This document shows positions 35,337-44,925 of a stretch of DNA of 64,000 nt, one piece after another; the stretch's first letter is position 1, and each line of letters begins with the position of its first letter. The DNA is taken from assembly GCF_003610775.1 (NCBI RefSeq), contig NZ_RAQO01000006.1, positions 406,001 to 470,000 of the forward strand, in the 5' to 3' direction. Origin of the DNA: Alginatibacterium sediminis. GTDB lineage: Bacteria; Pseudomonadota; Gammaproteobacteria; Enterobacterales; Celerinatantimonadaceae. A program made the position numbers and the translations under genes. The notes beneath the pieces are model-generated. The model searched no databases and had not been told where the DNA came from. It worked only from the letters and a program-made list of their open reading frames with translations.

Positions 35337-35635
35337 TCATGGACTCGGTACGGTGGAAGCTGGAATTGGAAGTTACTTCGACTAAGAATTAGTAGTCCTT
35401 GGTAGCGTGTGTCACCAGTAGATGAAAAATCAAACTGGTAACGCCGTTGCCAACTTAAACGTCCTTGAGTTCGACGAAATCCTATTGAGCGTAAACTCAC
35501 TTCAAGTAGTTGTAAATCCAACTCATCGCAGCGCTTGTTGATGAGTTTTCCTGCCCACTCAGCATCCTTACGTTGACGACTAAATGCCGCAAAACCAATA
35601 AACATTGCCAATAGTGCCCAAACTTCAACTGTCAT
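35333..35635 (-). CDS. DUF3301 family protein
   Basis: The 100-residue protein has an N-terminal hydrophobic helix (VEVWALLAMFIGFAAF) and a basic soluble part with RSIGFRRTQGRLSWQRRYQFDFSSTG, fitting the DUF3301 pattern in Vibrio and Shewanella. Its function is unknown. It overlaps the upstream DUF3549 gene by 11 bases. Confidence 0.75.
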   Translation of the reverse strand: MTVEVWALLAMFIGFAAFSRQRKDAEWAGKLINKRCDELDLQLLEVSLRSIGFRRTQGRLSWQRRYQFDFSSTGDTRYQGLLILSRSNFQFQLPPYRVHD

Positions 35636-36635
35636 GTTGGATATTCTCCGGGCTTAAAAGCTGCGAAATTGCTTGGGATAGATTTGGGTCGCTTGGTGGT
35701 ACTCTCAAATGAACCAAAACAAAGCTTCTTAAACTAGGTATTGCGGCTAAATCTACAAAAAGCTCTCTAAAGAGACGTGCGTTTTCCAACTTAGCTACCG
35801 CAATCAGAAAGTCATTTAGTAAGGCCGGTTGTTCTAAGTCTTGCCATAACCGACCGGCGATATCGATAGCGCTTTGTTCATCAATATGCGTTGAAATTTG
35901 TTTTTCGAGTTGCTTATGTCGGATTTTACTGTGTTGGCAACTCGCCGTTGCGCGAAGCCAAAGTGATGCATCTTCAACTTGAGAGTTTAAACAAAGTTGA
36001 TGCTGCTTTAATAGTACCTGAGCTAGTTTTGCGTCTATGGTTTGATGCTCTAGAAGCGCAAGTAGTGGGCGCAGTAATCCAGGATTGAGGGATGCGATGC
36101 GTTGTGCCAATACGTCACTGTTGTCTTCTCTATCAAGTTGCGTGACATAATCGGCAATACCTTGCATCGCAAGGCTTTGCCAAGTATCGGGACTGGATTG
36201 ATCCTTAAAATAAGCTTGAGTTGGTTCGAGATAAGTAGAATAGTTTAAATTTAGATCGCGCTTTAAGCGTGAATTTAAGTAAGCTAGTTTTTCTGGAACG
36301 GGCTTAAATACATATGGATTCTCTGGCATTTCGTTACTTGGTGCATTTAACGCCGCACTTGCTAATGCCAAAAATTTATCACGGGCTTGGCTTACTAAAA
36401 ACGACTGCTCGTCTAGCGGAAATTGCAACATCCATATAAACGGTTGTTCGCGGTTATCTTTGGTCCAGAATGCTACAGCAAAACGAGCATGTGATTGAAC
36501 CGCTGCGGGATAAGCGCATTTTGTGTGTTCGAAATCGTCAAAGACCCGCGAATCAATTGGTGAGACTAATCGCCCCATCTCATAGATACGAAATTGGCAT
36601 CCGGCCTGATTTAAAAGACTTCCAATGGTGTTCAT
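35625..36635 (-). CDS. DUF3549 family protein
   Basis: The 336-residue protein has the DUF3549 start (TIGSLLNQAGCQFRIYEMGR) and the conserved FAVAFWTKDN, FIWMLQFPLDEQ and ENPYVFKPVPEKLA. It is soluble and mostly helical in the C-terminal half. The family is conserved in marine gammaproteobacteria, usually next to DUF3301, but has no known function. Confidence 0.8.
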   Translation of the reverse strand: MNTIGSLLNQAGCQFRIYEMGRLVSPIDSRVFDDFEHTKCAYPAAVQSHARFAVAFWTKDNREQPFIWMLQFPLDEQSFLVSQARDKFLALASAALNAPSNEMPENPYVFKPVPEKLAYLNSRLKRDLNLNYSTYLEPTQAYFKDQSSPDTWQSLAMQGIADYVTQLDREDNSDVLAQRIASLNPGLLRPLLALLEHQTIDAKLAQVLLKQHQLCLNSQVEDASLWLRATASCQHSKIRHKQLEKQISTHIDEQSAIDIAGRLWQDLEQPALLNDFLIAVAKLENARLFRELFVDLAAIPSLRSFVLVHLRVPPSDPNLSQAISQLLSPENIQHDS

Positions 36636-36851
36636 AGCGCTTAATACAGCCTTGTTTTTATAGTCATAGATATAGTTGGGGGTTGTGCATCCATTTTACA
36701 ATCCTAAGCTTAGCTAAACTTAATTCCAGCTGCGTGAATTGATACTTTTCGCCTTTACGTAGCCGTTGAGGTTTTTTATGGTGCTCAGCGGCGCAAGTTG
36801 TTCCCTAGACTGATATGATAGCAAGCCTTTAGCTAGTTGTAAGAGGTTTGA

Positions 36852-37304
36852 ATGTCCATTTGGGTCGATGCCGATGCGTGTCCCGCGGCAATTAGAGATA
36901 TCATCATACGCGCAGCAGAGCGTACCAGCCATCATTGTTGTTTTGTTGCGAACCACTATTTGGCTATTCCAAAACGAGAATTCCTGCAGTTTGTCCAAGT
37001 TCCGTCTGGGTTTGATGTCGCCGATCATGAAATTGTACGTCGAGCTCAAGCTGGTGATTTGGTGATTACTTCGGATATTCCTTTGGCTGCAGAAGTGATA
37101 GAAAAAGGTGGCTTAGGATTGAGTGTTCGCGGTGAGCAGTTTAATGCCAACAGTATTGGTGAACGACTCAATATGCGCGACTTTATGGATACTATGCGCT
37201 CGAGCGCCGTCAGTGTAGGTGGCGGACCGCCACCGTTATCAAACACCGATAAACAACAGTTCGCAAATGCGCTAGACCGCTGGTTATCCCAACAAAAGTC
37301 TTAG
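36852..37304 (+). CDS. yaiI: YaiI/YqxD family protein (UPF0178)
   Basis: The 150-residue protein matches UPF0178: [18 protein letters not shown] at the start, [28 protein letters not shown], and [12 protein letters not shown]. The Asp-rich N-terminal motif resembles PIN-like nucleases, but no activity is established. AAGAGG precedes the start. Its 3' end overlaps the convergent GGDEF gene by 21 bases. Confidence 0.92.
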   Translation: MSIWVDADACPAAIRDIIIRAAERTSHHCCFVANHYLAIPKREFLQFVQVPSGFDVADHEIVRRAQAGDLVITSDIPLAAEVIEKGGLGLSVRGEQFNANSIGERLNMRDFMDTMRSSAVSVGGGPPPLSNTDKQQFANALDRWLSQQKS

Positions 37305-40079
37305 TTCTTGAGTCGATAGCACTGGACTGAGTTGCTGTCCTTGAACAAAGCGAACACTTTGCTGGTTAGCCCAGTCTAGAAGAGCTTGGTTATCAATGCC
37401 ACTGACAATGATTTGCTTGTCGAGCTGCGCTAAAAGATCAATCAAGCTAAACGAAGTGAGGGCATTCGACTGCGAGTTTTGTTGTTCTTGGACGGCGACT
37501 CTAGCAGCTGTTTTACAGCGTGTAATTCCTTCTTGATTTAAAGCATAAAAGGAGGCGTTCTTAGCGCCAAAATCATCAACAACTAAATGCAAACCCATTA
37601 ACGTGAGTTTATTAATCCCTGCTTTTAGACGAGAGCGACTAAAGTAGCGCTCATCGATGAGCAGAGCCAAGTGTTGTTTTAGTGGTGCATATGAATCAAT
37701 TTGCTGAAGCAGTTTTTCACTATTGCTAATACTGTGTTGACAAATATGCATCCAAAACTGGAAGTCTGGTTTAGCGGCTAATAAGGCGCTTGACTCGCGA
37801 CAAAAATGGGTAACTTTTGCTAAGGTCAATTCATCGAGTGCTGTTGACAATCCAAGAACATCCGCGTGCTCGCGTAGTTGATGATAATCGTATTGTTGCT
37901 CTTGATAAACCCAAGATATTTTGCATTGCGCTGCAATCGGCTGCTTAGATTTTCGTTCATAAACAATGTCAAAATGGCAGTCAATATTAGCGTTGTTTAT
38001 AGCCGCTTCAATGGCGCTGCGAAATGCTAAGTTTTGTTTGAGAGATTTAATTCGACTGTCATCAACAAACACAACATCGGTATGATGGTCACGTTTAGCT
38101 TCGTACATTGCCAAATCCGTTAAAGACAAAATGTCAGCAAGCTTTAGCTGATTCTTGCTAGCTTGGTAGACGCCAATTGAAGCCCTCAATATAATTTCAG
38201 TTTTGAAACCTCTGAGTTTAAAACTAAAGCGTTCAAGCTGGCTTAAGGCGCTGTTGAGTTGTGTTAGATTCAGATTGGAGACCACGATAAATTCATCGCC
38301 ACCGATCCGATAACCATCGCCACTGCAATATTGACGGATTAACTGGGAATACTTCATTAGTACTTGGTCACCAACATCATGACCATATAAATCATTAATT
38401 TCTTTGAATTTGTTCAAGTCTAAGTAAAGCAAACTTTGGGATTCTCGAATTCCTGCTCGATAGCGTTGTACTAATGCCCGACGATTACGTAATTGAGTGA
38501 GATTGTCGGTACGGCTTTGGTGGTACAAATACCAAGCGCTTGCCAAAGTTATGGTAAGAATGATCGCTAAGGTTATTTGAAAACGCTGGGCGTAGACATG
38601 TTGTTTTTGTAAGTTAGTACGCCAATTTGGCGGTTTGGCATAAGCATTATTAATTTGAGTGGTATCAATAATTTTAAGCGCATCACTAAAGAGATGTGCC
38701 AGAGCTTCCCCTCGCGCGCTCTTTACAAAACCCATCGCAATAGAGCTTTCATAGAAACTGCCAATGTGATCATCTTCTTCGATTGTCAATTCGCTGCTAG
38801 TCAATAGAAAGTGATTTAGTGTTGAGCGATCAGTTGCAATGTAATCGACCTCAGCATCCAGTAATGCCTTGATGAGTGCATCTTGACTTGGATAGAGTGA
38901 AAAGCTTTTATTGGGTAGTAAAAAGGCGAGCAATTCGTGGAAAAAATCATCTTCAATTACCCCGATCCGCTCAACAATTAACTCTGAAATACTGCTATAC
39001 ACATCATTTTTGTAGTTTTGACGTTTGACCATTACTGCTTGTGGGAAAAAGTGAGGCGTACTGAAAAATGCAATTTGTTTACGCGGTTCTGAAATAGTAA
39101 GCGGTGCAAGCAAATCAATTTTCTTGTCAATTAGGTCTTGATACATGCTTTCCCAAGTTTCACCGGACTTGCTGACTAACTCACAATTTAGCTGCAATAT
39201 TTCGCAAGCGGCAAATACGGTATCGGCACTAATTCCAGTTGGTGATTCTGTATCGTCATAGCTAGCAAACGGGTAGGCGTTTTCCAACTTAATGCGAATT
39301 GCTTTACGAGGGTCAATACCAAGCTCAAGAATTTGACTTTGTATGGCTCTCATACGGGCTTTAAACTGAAACGAACTGACTGAATGACGCAAGTGACGCT
39401 GAATTAGTTCACTTTGGATAAAGGTTGCGAATTCGTTTAGCCGGGTACGGTGCTTGTCTTTGGTTGCTACTAATGAGACGGGTTTAATTGGGATTTCGTT
39501 GTTCAACAAGTGGGCGTCGAAACCAGCTTCAAGCAAAGGTCGCAGTAGATTGATAGCATCAACTGTGCCTTGTACATGGCCAGAACTAAGCCAATCCTGA
39601 GCTTGCTCTAGGTCATGGTATTCACGGATTTCAAGTTGATTGTTGTAGTGTTTGAGTAATTCTAAATAAATGCTATCGCTTGGAACACCTATTCGTGTCG
39701 CTAAATTGAAATCGACGTCTTTACTAAAAAAATAGGTGTATTCAATATTTGTGGGACTAGAGTAATCCAGAACTAAGGAACGAGCCTCGGTGTGAGTGAC
39801 ATTCGCTGCAAAATCACTGTCACCGCTGATGACACCATCTAAAACATCTTCGAAACTGTCATATTTTTTATAGAGAATATCGACATTGAATTGATCTGAA
39901 ATGGCGTCGAAAAGTGCACGCGTGACAAAATCGTCTGATTCAATTGCAACCGTATAGCGAGGCGGTTCGCCTTGGACATGCGGGTGGTCAGCGAATACGT
40001 GGCATGAAAAAACCATTAACGAAAACGTTAGCAAACGGGCAAAGCTTCGGGAAAACAAGGTTTGTAAGGAAAAAAACAT
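37284..40079 (-). CDS. sensor with periplasmic solute-binding domains, GGDEF and degenerate EAL
   Basis: The 931-residue protein has a signal sequence, two solute-binding (SBP_bac_3-like) regions (about 40-250 and 260-490), a membrane helix ([20 protein letters not shown], about 505-525), a GGDEF domain (about 530-690), and a C-terminal EAL-like domain. The GGDEF motif RIGGDEF is intact, with [18 protein letters not shown]. The EAL domain is degenerate: the EAL tripeptide region reads CKISW and the DDFG loop is [12 protein letters not shown]. So it probably makes rather than breaks cyclic di-GMP in response to a periplasmic ligand. Confidence 0.85.
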   Translation of the reverse strand: MFFSLQTLFSRSFARLLTFSLMVFSCHVFADHPHVQGEPPRYTVAIESDDFVTRALFDAISDQFNVDILYKKYDSFEDVLDGVISGDSDFAANVTHTEARSLVLDYSSPTNIEYTYFFSKDVDFNLATRIGVPSDSIYLELLKHYNNQLEIREYHDLEQAQDWLSSGHVQGTVDAINLLRPLLEAGFDAHLLNNEIPIKPVSLVATKDKHRTRLNEFATFIQSELIQRHLRHSVSSFQFKARMRAIQSQILELGIDPRKAIRIKLENAYPFASYDDTESPTGISADTVFAACEILQLNCELVSKSGETWESMYQDLIDKKIDLLAPLTISEPRKQIAFFSTPHFFPQAVMVKRQNYKNDVYSSISELIVERIGVIEDDFFHELLAFLLPNKSFSLYPSQDALIKALLDAEVDYIATDRSTLNHFLLTSSELTIEEDDHIGSFYESSIAMGFVKSARGEALAHLFSDALKIIDTTQINNAYAKPPNWRTNLQKQHVYAQRFQITLAIILTITLASAWYLYHQSRTDNLTQLRNRRALVQRYRAGIRESQSLLYLDLNKFKEINDLYGHDVGDQVLMKYSQLIRQYCSGDGYRIGGDEFIVVSNLNLTQLNSALSQLERFSFKLRGFKTEIILRASIGVYQASKNQLKLADILSLTDLAMYEAKRDHHTDVVFVDDSRIKSLKQNLAFRSAIEAAINNANIDCHFDIVYERKSKQPIAAQCKISWVYQEQQYDYHQLREHADVLGLSTALDELTLAKVTHFCRESSALLAAKPDFQFWMHICQHSISNSEKLLQQIDSYAPLKQHLALLIDERYFSRSRLKAGINKLTLMGLHLVVDDFGAKNASFYALNQEGITRCKTAARVAVQEQQNSQSNALTSFSLIDLLAQLDKQIIVSGIDNQALLDWANQQSVRFVQGQQLSPVLSTQELRLLLG

Positions 40080-40185
40080 CGCGTATCGCTAGGTTAAAAT
40101 TCTCTTCTAGCTTATCTCTAAACGATGACTTTTGGCAATCGGAACGCTCACAAAAGCTTTAATCATTAAGTTGTGGACTTATTAG

Positions 40186-40214
40186 AATGCAAACTCTACG
40201 CGTGAGTTTGCATT
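40186..40214. terminator. hairpin after alaA
   Basis: A perfect 11-base stem (AATGCAAACTC / GAGTTTGCATT) with a seven-base loop lies just past the alaA stop codon. There is no T-run, so it may terminate weakly or stabilise mRNA. Confidence 0.5.
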
Positions 40215-40227
40215 CGTCGCAATGCTG

Positions 40228-41445
40228 CTATTTTTGTTTATAGCTATCTAAGAAGGTTGCGATTTTACCTATCGCTTCAACTAACTCTTGTTCGCGTGGT
40301 AAAAAGACGATCCTAAAGTGGTCTGGTTGAGCCCAATTGAACCCCGTACCTTGCACGACCAAAATTTTCTCTTGTTGCAATAAGTCTAAGGCAAACTGCT
40401 GGTCGTCTTTGATTCCAAACTTTTTAGTATCCAATTTCGGAAACAAATACATCGCACCGCGTGGTTTGGTACATGACACACCAGGGATGTCATTGAGTAG
40501 GCGCCAAGCAAGTAAGCGCTGCTCGTAGAGGCGCCCACCAGGCACGATAAGCTCATTGATACTTTGGTAACCGCCCAAAGCTGTTTGAATGGCGTGTTGT
40601 GCAGGTACGTTTGCGCACAGCCGCATTGAGGCCAGCATATCCAATCCTGCGATATAGTCCTGAGCCAGATGCTTGGCACCGCTAACTAACATCCATCCTG
40701 AACGAAAACCACAAACTCGATAAGCTTTTGAAAGCCCGTTAAAAGTAACGGTTAGGATATCGTCACTTAAAGTCGCGAGTGGAATGTGTTGCGCTTCATC
40801 GTAAATAACCTTTGAGTAAATCTCATCCGCAAATATGATTAGATTGTGCTCGCGGGCAACTTCTACGATCTGCTCTAATAATTCTCTACTATAGACCGCG
40901 CCAGTGGGGTTATTGGGATTAATCACAACGATCCCTTTGGTGCGCGGCGTAATTTTAGCTTTAATGTCTTCTATATCGGGAAACCAATCGGATTGTTCGT
41001 CGCATACATAGTGAACAGCGTTTCCGCCAGCTAAGGTTACGGCTGCGGTCCAAAGCGGGTAGTCAGGAGCTGGAACGAGTAAGTCGTCACCGTTGTTGAG
41101 TAAGGCTTGCATAGCCATCACTATCAGCTCGCTAACACCATTGCCCAAATAGATGTCTTCAAGTGTGGTACTACGCAGACCTTGTAATTGATAATCATGC
41201 ATGACCGCTTTGCGAGCAGAGAACAAGCCCTTGCTATCACAATAACCCTGGGCAGTAGGCAGATTTTGAATCACATCAACAAGAATTTCTTCAGGGGCTT
41301 CGAAACCAAAAGGGGCAGGGTTGCCAATATTAAGTTTAAGTATACGGTGCCCTTCATCTTCCAGGCGCTTAGCCTGCTTGAGAACTGGACCGCGAATGTC
41401 ATAACAGACTTGATCCAGTTTTCGTGATTTCTCTATGTTAGCCAT
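40228..41445 (-). CDS. alaA: glutamate-pyruvate aminotransferase AlaA
   Basis: The start at 41445 follows AAAGGA and gives 405 residues, as in E. coli AlaA. The match is continuous: VCYDIRGPVLKQAKRLEDEG, LKLNIGNPAPFGFEAPEEI, LPTAQGYCDSKGLFSARKA and MLASMRLCANVPAQHAIQT. The PLP lysine lies in GLSKAYRVCGFRSG, and NPNNPTGAVYS holds the cofactor aspartate loop context. It makes alanine from pyruvate and glutamate. It is a single-gene unit, divergent from metR. Confidence 0.95.
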   Translation of the reverse strand: MANIEKSRKLDQVCYDIRGPVLKQAKRLEDEGHRILKLNIGNPAPFGFEAPEEILVDVIQNLPTAQGYCDSKGLFSARKAVMHDYQLQGLRSTTLEDIYLGNGVSELIVMAMQALLNNGDDLLVPAPDYPLWTAAVTLAGGNAVHYVCDEQSDWFPDIEDIKAKITPRTKGIVVINPNNPTGAVYSRELLEQIVEVAREHNLIIFADEIYSKVIYDEAQHIPLATLSDDILTVTFNGLSKAYRVCGFRSGWMLVSGAKHLAQDYIAGLDMLASMRLCANVPAQHAIQTALGGYQSINELIVPGGRLYEQRLLAWRLLNDIPGVSCTKPRGAMYLFPKLDTKKFGIKDDQQFALDLLQQEKILVVQGTGFNWAQPDHFRIVFLPREQELVEAIGKIATFLDSYKQK

Positions 41446-41606
41446 TTGTCCTTTGCCCAATTTACTGTTGCCTTATAGCTATTTACGCTAATTTATACTG
41501 TCCATGCAAGCGAAAAATCGCGAATTCAGTATCTTATTGCTGTGGCAGCTGCGCAGCTAAGGCTTTTCTTGTTATGATTTGCTTAAGTCAGTAAATTGAA
41601 GAGCTT

Positions 41607-42533
41607 ATGTTAGAACTAAAACACCTACGTACTTTAGTGATGTTGCGAGAAACGCAATCCTTAGTTGAAGCTGGCAATCGTTTATATATGACTCAATCGG
41701 CTTTGTCGCATCAACTTAAAGATTTAGAAACCAGAATAGGCGCCAGTTTATTTGTACGCAAAAGTAAACCGCTGCGTTTTACCATGGCAGGTCTCAAAGC
41801 TTTAGATCTTGCTGATGCCATACTTCCAATGGTGCACGCAACAGAACATGAGCTGCATCGCTTAGTTGAAGGCGAAGCAGGGCGCTTACACTTGGCGATA
41901 GAGTGCCACAGTTGCTTTAATTGGTTAATGCCTGCTATCGACCAATATCGGGGCTTATGGCCTGATGTGGAGCTCGACTTTGCCAGCGCCTTTAGTTTTG
42001 ACCCCTTGCCAGAATTACTTGATGGCGAATTAGACTTAGTGATTACATCTAATCCACAGCCAAGCCCGGGTGTGCGTTATGAGGCCTTGTTTCGATATCA
42101 ACCCAAACTAGCCCTTGGCTTAGATCATCCGCTTATCAATAAAGCGGTGATTGAACCACAAGACTTTGCCAACGAGACCCTTGTATCGTATCCAGTTGAC
42201 GCAACCCGTTTAGACTTGTTTCAATTGTTTTTAAAGGACACCCCTTATACGCCAAAGTCGATACGACATGTTGAAATGACTTTAATGATGATGCAGTTAG
42301 TCGCGAGCGGTAAAGGCGTTGCCGTGCTGCCTAATTGGGCATTGATTGATTATGAGAAGAAAGGCTATATAAGAACCCGTCGTCTTGGAAAAGAGGATAT
42401 CTGGCAAACACTTTGGGCAGCGTACCCTAGTGAGCATGCCAACCAGAGTTACTTTCAATCATTTATCGATATTGCTAAGCGGCATTGCTTTGAGTCACTC
42501 AAAGGAATCCGAGCAGCGCAGTTATCGCCTTAA
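41607..42533 (+). CDS. metR: LysR-family regulator MetR
   Basis: The 308-residue protein has the LysR helix-turn-helix (about 1-60) and reads like MetR throughout: LELKHLRTLVMLRETQSL, TQSALSHQLKDLETRIG, LFVRKSKPLRFT, LAIECHSCFNWLMPA, GELDLVITS. The IECHSC stretch is characteristic of MetR, the homocysteine-sensing activator of metE/metH. No met gene lies next to it. It is divergent from alaA. Confidence 0.9.
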   Translation: MLELKHLRTLVMLRETQSLVEAGNRLYMTQSALSHQLKDLETRIGASLFVRKSKPLRFTMAGLKALDLADAILPMVHATEHELHRLVEGEAGRLHLAIECHSCFNWLMPAIDQYRGLWPDVELDFASAFSFDPLPELLDGELDLVITSNPQPSPGVRYEALFRYQPKLALGLDHPLINKAVIEPQDFANETLVSYPVDATRLDLFQLFLKDTPYTPKSIRHVEMTLMMMQLVASGKGVAVLPNWALIDYEKKGYIRTRRLGKEDIWQTLWAAYPSEHANQSYFQSFIDIAKRHCFESLKGIRAAQLSP

Positions 42534-42543
42534 TCGCTAGCCC

Positions 42544-43440
42544 TTAAGGTGTCACAATAGCGGGACTAAGTAATCTTGATAGCTGCTCATCAAGCGAGCT
42601 TAGGTCCTCGCAAGATTTCGGAATATGCAAACGCGGATTAAGCTTGGCAAAATCACTGAGGTGATAGTTGAGCAATTCTGTTTGCAGCCATTCAAGCGGC
42701 TTGGTTTCGCTTTGTTCTAACCAGCGCATTTGTTCTGGCATTTTTTGTTTAAATTGGAGCGATAGTTCATGTAGGCGTTGGCGATAAAGAACTAAAGTCT
42801 CATCGTCTAAAAGGCTTTGTACCAGTAGTGTTTCCAAATAAGGCATTAGTACTTCTGCATGGTCAAGAAATACAGAGCTGGTTTGAACCGGTTCAAAATC
42901 TTCAGGGTTGCGATATAATGTTCGAATGTTGACCCGCTCAATTTCGCTGTAAGCGCATATATAGTTAGATTTCTGCAACACAATGCTTTGTTCTATCGCT
43001 TGCTCGCCTTGGGCGCTTTCCCCAAATAGCCTGCGTAAGGCATGGGCTAAGTCTAGGTTTACTTCAGATTGTTTGAATTCCGAGAGACTAAATAATCGAA
43101 TCCGATTAGGACGGTCTAAATTAACTCGAATCATGGTGAGTTGATCTTGTTGATGTTCAAATCGATAGATTTGCTGCTGCTCCAAATAGCGTAGCAACAG
43201 GGCTTGATCTTCAATTTGGCAATCAACATTAGCTTGGAATACACGGTATTGACCCGGCGCAGTTTGTTGTACGTCACTAACCATAGCCACAAAAAACTCA
43301 CTGGCGATAGCGGCTTGGCAAACTTGGCTAGAGCGGAACTGTAGTTGATTGTGGGCGCGTACCTGTAGTGTTATATACCAAGCAGCAGCTAGGCTGGCGA
43401 GTACAAAGAAGACTAGTTTTAGTCGCATTTGGGTACGCAA
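42544..43440 (-). CDS. hypothetical protein with N-terminal membrane anchor
   Basis: The 298-residue protein has one N-terminal hydrophobic helix (KLVFFVLASLAAAWYITL), so the rest is probably periplasmic. It has a predicted mixed alpha/beta part and two cysteines near residues 42 and 74 in the periplasmic domain. I recognise no family. It lies 21 bp downstream of yfaE on the same strand and could be co-transcribed with the nrd genes, though nothing in the sequence ties it to nucleotide metabolism. Confidence 0.65.
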   Translation of the reverse strand: MRTQMRLKLVFFVLASLAAAWYITLQVRAHNQLQFRSSQVCQAAIASEFFVAMVSDVQQTAPGQYRVFQANVDCQIEDQALLLRYLEQQQIYRFEHQQDQLTMIRVNLDRPNRIRLFSLSEFKQSEVNLDLAHALRRLFGESAQGEQAIEQSIVLQKSNYICAYSEIERVNIRTLYRNPEDFEPVQTSSVFLDHAEVLMPYLETLLVQSLLDDETLVLYRQRLHELSLQFKQKMPEQMRWLEQSETKPLEWLQTELLNYHLSDFAKLNPRLHIPKSCEDLSSLDEQLSRLLSPAIVTP

Positions 43441-43461
43441 AAATACGCTCGTGACGGAAAG

Positions 43462-43767
43462 TTAAGCTATATGCTGCTTGAGCGGCGGAAGTTTCGCAAG
43501 TTCAATTTTACCCACCGGGCGAGCTTGGCAAATTAAAACATCACCTTCAGGGACAAAGGCTAAGGGAGTCGCTTGATACTTTACATCGCCACTAACGAGG
43601 CTGCAACGACATGCGCCACATACGCCTTCGCGGCAATGGTACTCAGGAGCAAAGCCACTTTGTTCAAAGGCCTCAAGAATGGTTTGGCTGCCATCGACAA
43701 CCACTTCAACACCTTCACTAAGTACGCGGCCTTCAGCAAGACCGCGATTGTTAAACGAGTTTGACAT
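43462..43767 (-). CDS. yfaE: 2Fe-2S ferredoxin YfaE
   Basis: The 101-residue plant-type ferredoxin has the cluster ligands in CREGVCGACRC and a distant ICQARP. YfaE maintains and reactivates the diferric-tyrosyl cofactor of NrdB. It starts two bases after the nrdB stop, the same order as in E. coli (nrdA-nrdB-yfaE). Confidence 0.93.
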   Translation of the reverse strand: MSNSFNNRGLAEGRVLSEGVEVVVDGSQTILEAFEQSGFAPEYHCREGVCGACRCSLVSGDVKYQATPLAFVPEGDVLICQARPVGKIELAKLPPLKQHIA

Positions 43768-43769
43768 GT

Positions 43770-44900
43770 TTAAAGCTCAAAATCCTCGAAGTCATCGACA
43801 TGCACAGATGAATCGATTTGCCCTACTAGGTAAGAGCTGATTTCAGCTTCTTGCGGCGCAACTTGCACGTTGTCAGACACTAGCCATGCGTTAATCCATG
43901 GGATTGGATTGCTGCGCTCTTCAAAGCAAGGGATAAGACCGACAGCCTGCATGCGTTGGTTGGTGATGTACTCAACATATTGGCACAAAATGTCTTCGTT
44001 TAAGCCGATCATTGAACCGTCTTTAAATAGATACTTTGCCCAAAGTTTTTCTTGCTCAGCAGCATCAGTAAACAAACGCCATGCGTCGGCTTCACACTCT
44101 TTAGCTATCTCGACCATTTCAGGGTCGTCTTTACCTTCGCGCATCAAGTTAATGATGTGCTGAGTACCAGTAAGATGCAGCGCTTCGTCGCGGGCGATAA
44201 GTTTAATGATTTTAGCGTTACCTTCCATCAACTCACGTTCTGCGAACGCAAACGAGCAGGCAAAACTGACATAAAAACGAATGGCTTCAAGCACATTGAC
44301 CGACATGATACACATGTATAGTTTTTTCTTGAGTTCACGTACCGACACGTTGATGGTTTCGCCATCGACAATGTGCTCACCTTCGCCGTGAAGATGGTAA
44401 AGCGAGGTATGTTTAATCAACACATCGTAGTAGCCAGCGATATCGTTAGCCCGCGCTAAAATCTCTTCGTTTTTAAGAATGTCATCGAACACCTCCGACG
44501 GATTGTTCATCACATTACGAATGATATGCGTATATGAACGCGAGTGAATGGTTTCACTAAAGGCCCAGGTTTCAATCCATGTTTCAAGTTCGGGGATAGA
44601 CACCAAGGGCAGTAAAGCCACGTTGGGCGACCGACCTTGAATACTATCAAGCAAAGTTTGGTACTTTAGATTGCTGATAAATATGTGCTGCTCATGCGCC
44701 GGCAATTTATTGTAGTCGATGCGATCTCGGCTAACGTCCACTTCTTCGGGACGCCAAAAGAAAGACAGTTGCTTTTCGATTAACTTTTCGAAAATTTCAT
44801 GTCGCTGTTGGTCGTAACGTGCAATGTTTACCGGTTGTCCAAAGAACATTGGTTCTTTAGTCGCGTCATTGGCATGTTGGGTGAAAATTGAATAACTCAT
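43770..44900 (-). CDS. nrdB: ribonucleotide reductase class Ia, beta subunit NrdB
   Basis: The 376-residue protein has the E. coli-like NrdB sequence: [45 protein letters not shown] in overlapping parts, [11 protein letters not shown], and the NrdA-binding tail FEDFEL. Iron ligands lie in the Glu/His helices, and the radical tyrosine follows IHSRS. It supplies the tyrosyl radical for dNTP synthesis. It lies 25 bp after nrdA, in one operon with yfaE. Confidence 0.97.
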   Translation of the reverse strand: MSYSIFTQHANDATKEPMFFGQPVNIARYDQQRHEIFEKLIEKQLSFFWRPEEVDVSRDRIDYNKLPAHEQHIFISNLKYQTLLDSIQGRSPNVALLPLVSIPELETWIETWAFSETIHSRSYTHIIRNVMNNPSEVFDDILKNEEILARANDIAGYYDVLIKHTSLYHLHGEGEHIVDGETINVSVRELKKKLYMCIMSVNVLEAIRFYVSFACSFAFAERELMEGNAKIIKLIARDEALHLTGTQHIINLMREGKDDPEMVEIAKECEADAWRLFTDAAEQEKLWAKYLFKDGSMIGLNEDILCQYVEYITNQRMQAVGLIPCFEERSNPIPWINAWLVSDNVQVAPQEAEISSYLVGQIDSSVHVDDFEDFEL

Positions 44901-44925
44901 TTTAGTGTCCTATACCTTAACCCGG

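Noticed and set aside
36720..37049. 109-residue minus-strand frame overlapping yaiI
   Set aside because: It overlaps the clear yaiI gene on the opposite strand and has no family signature.
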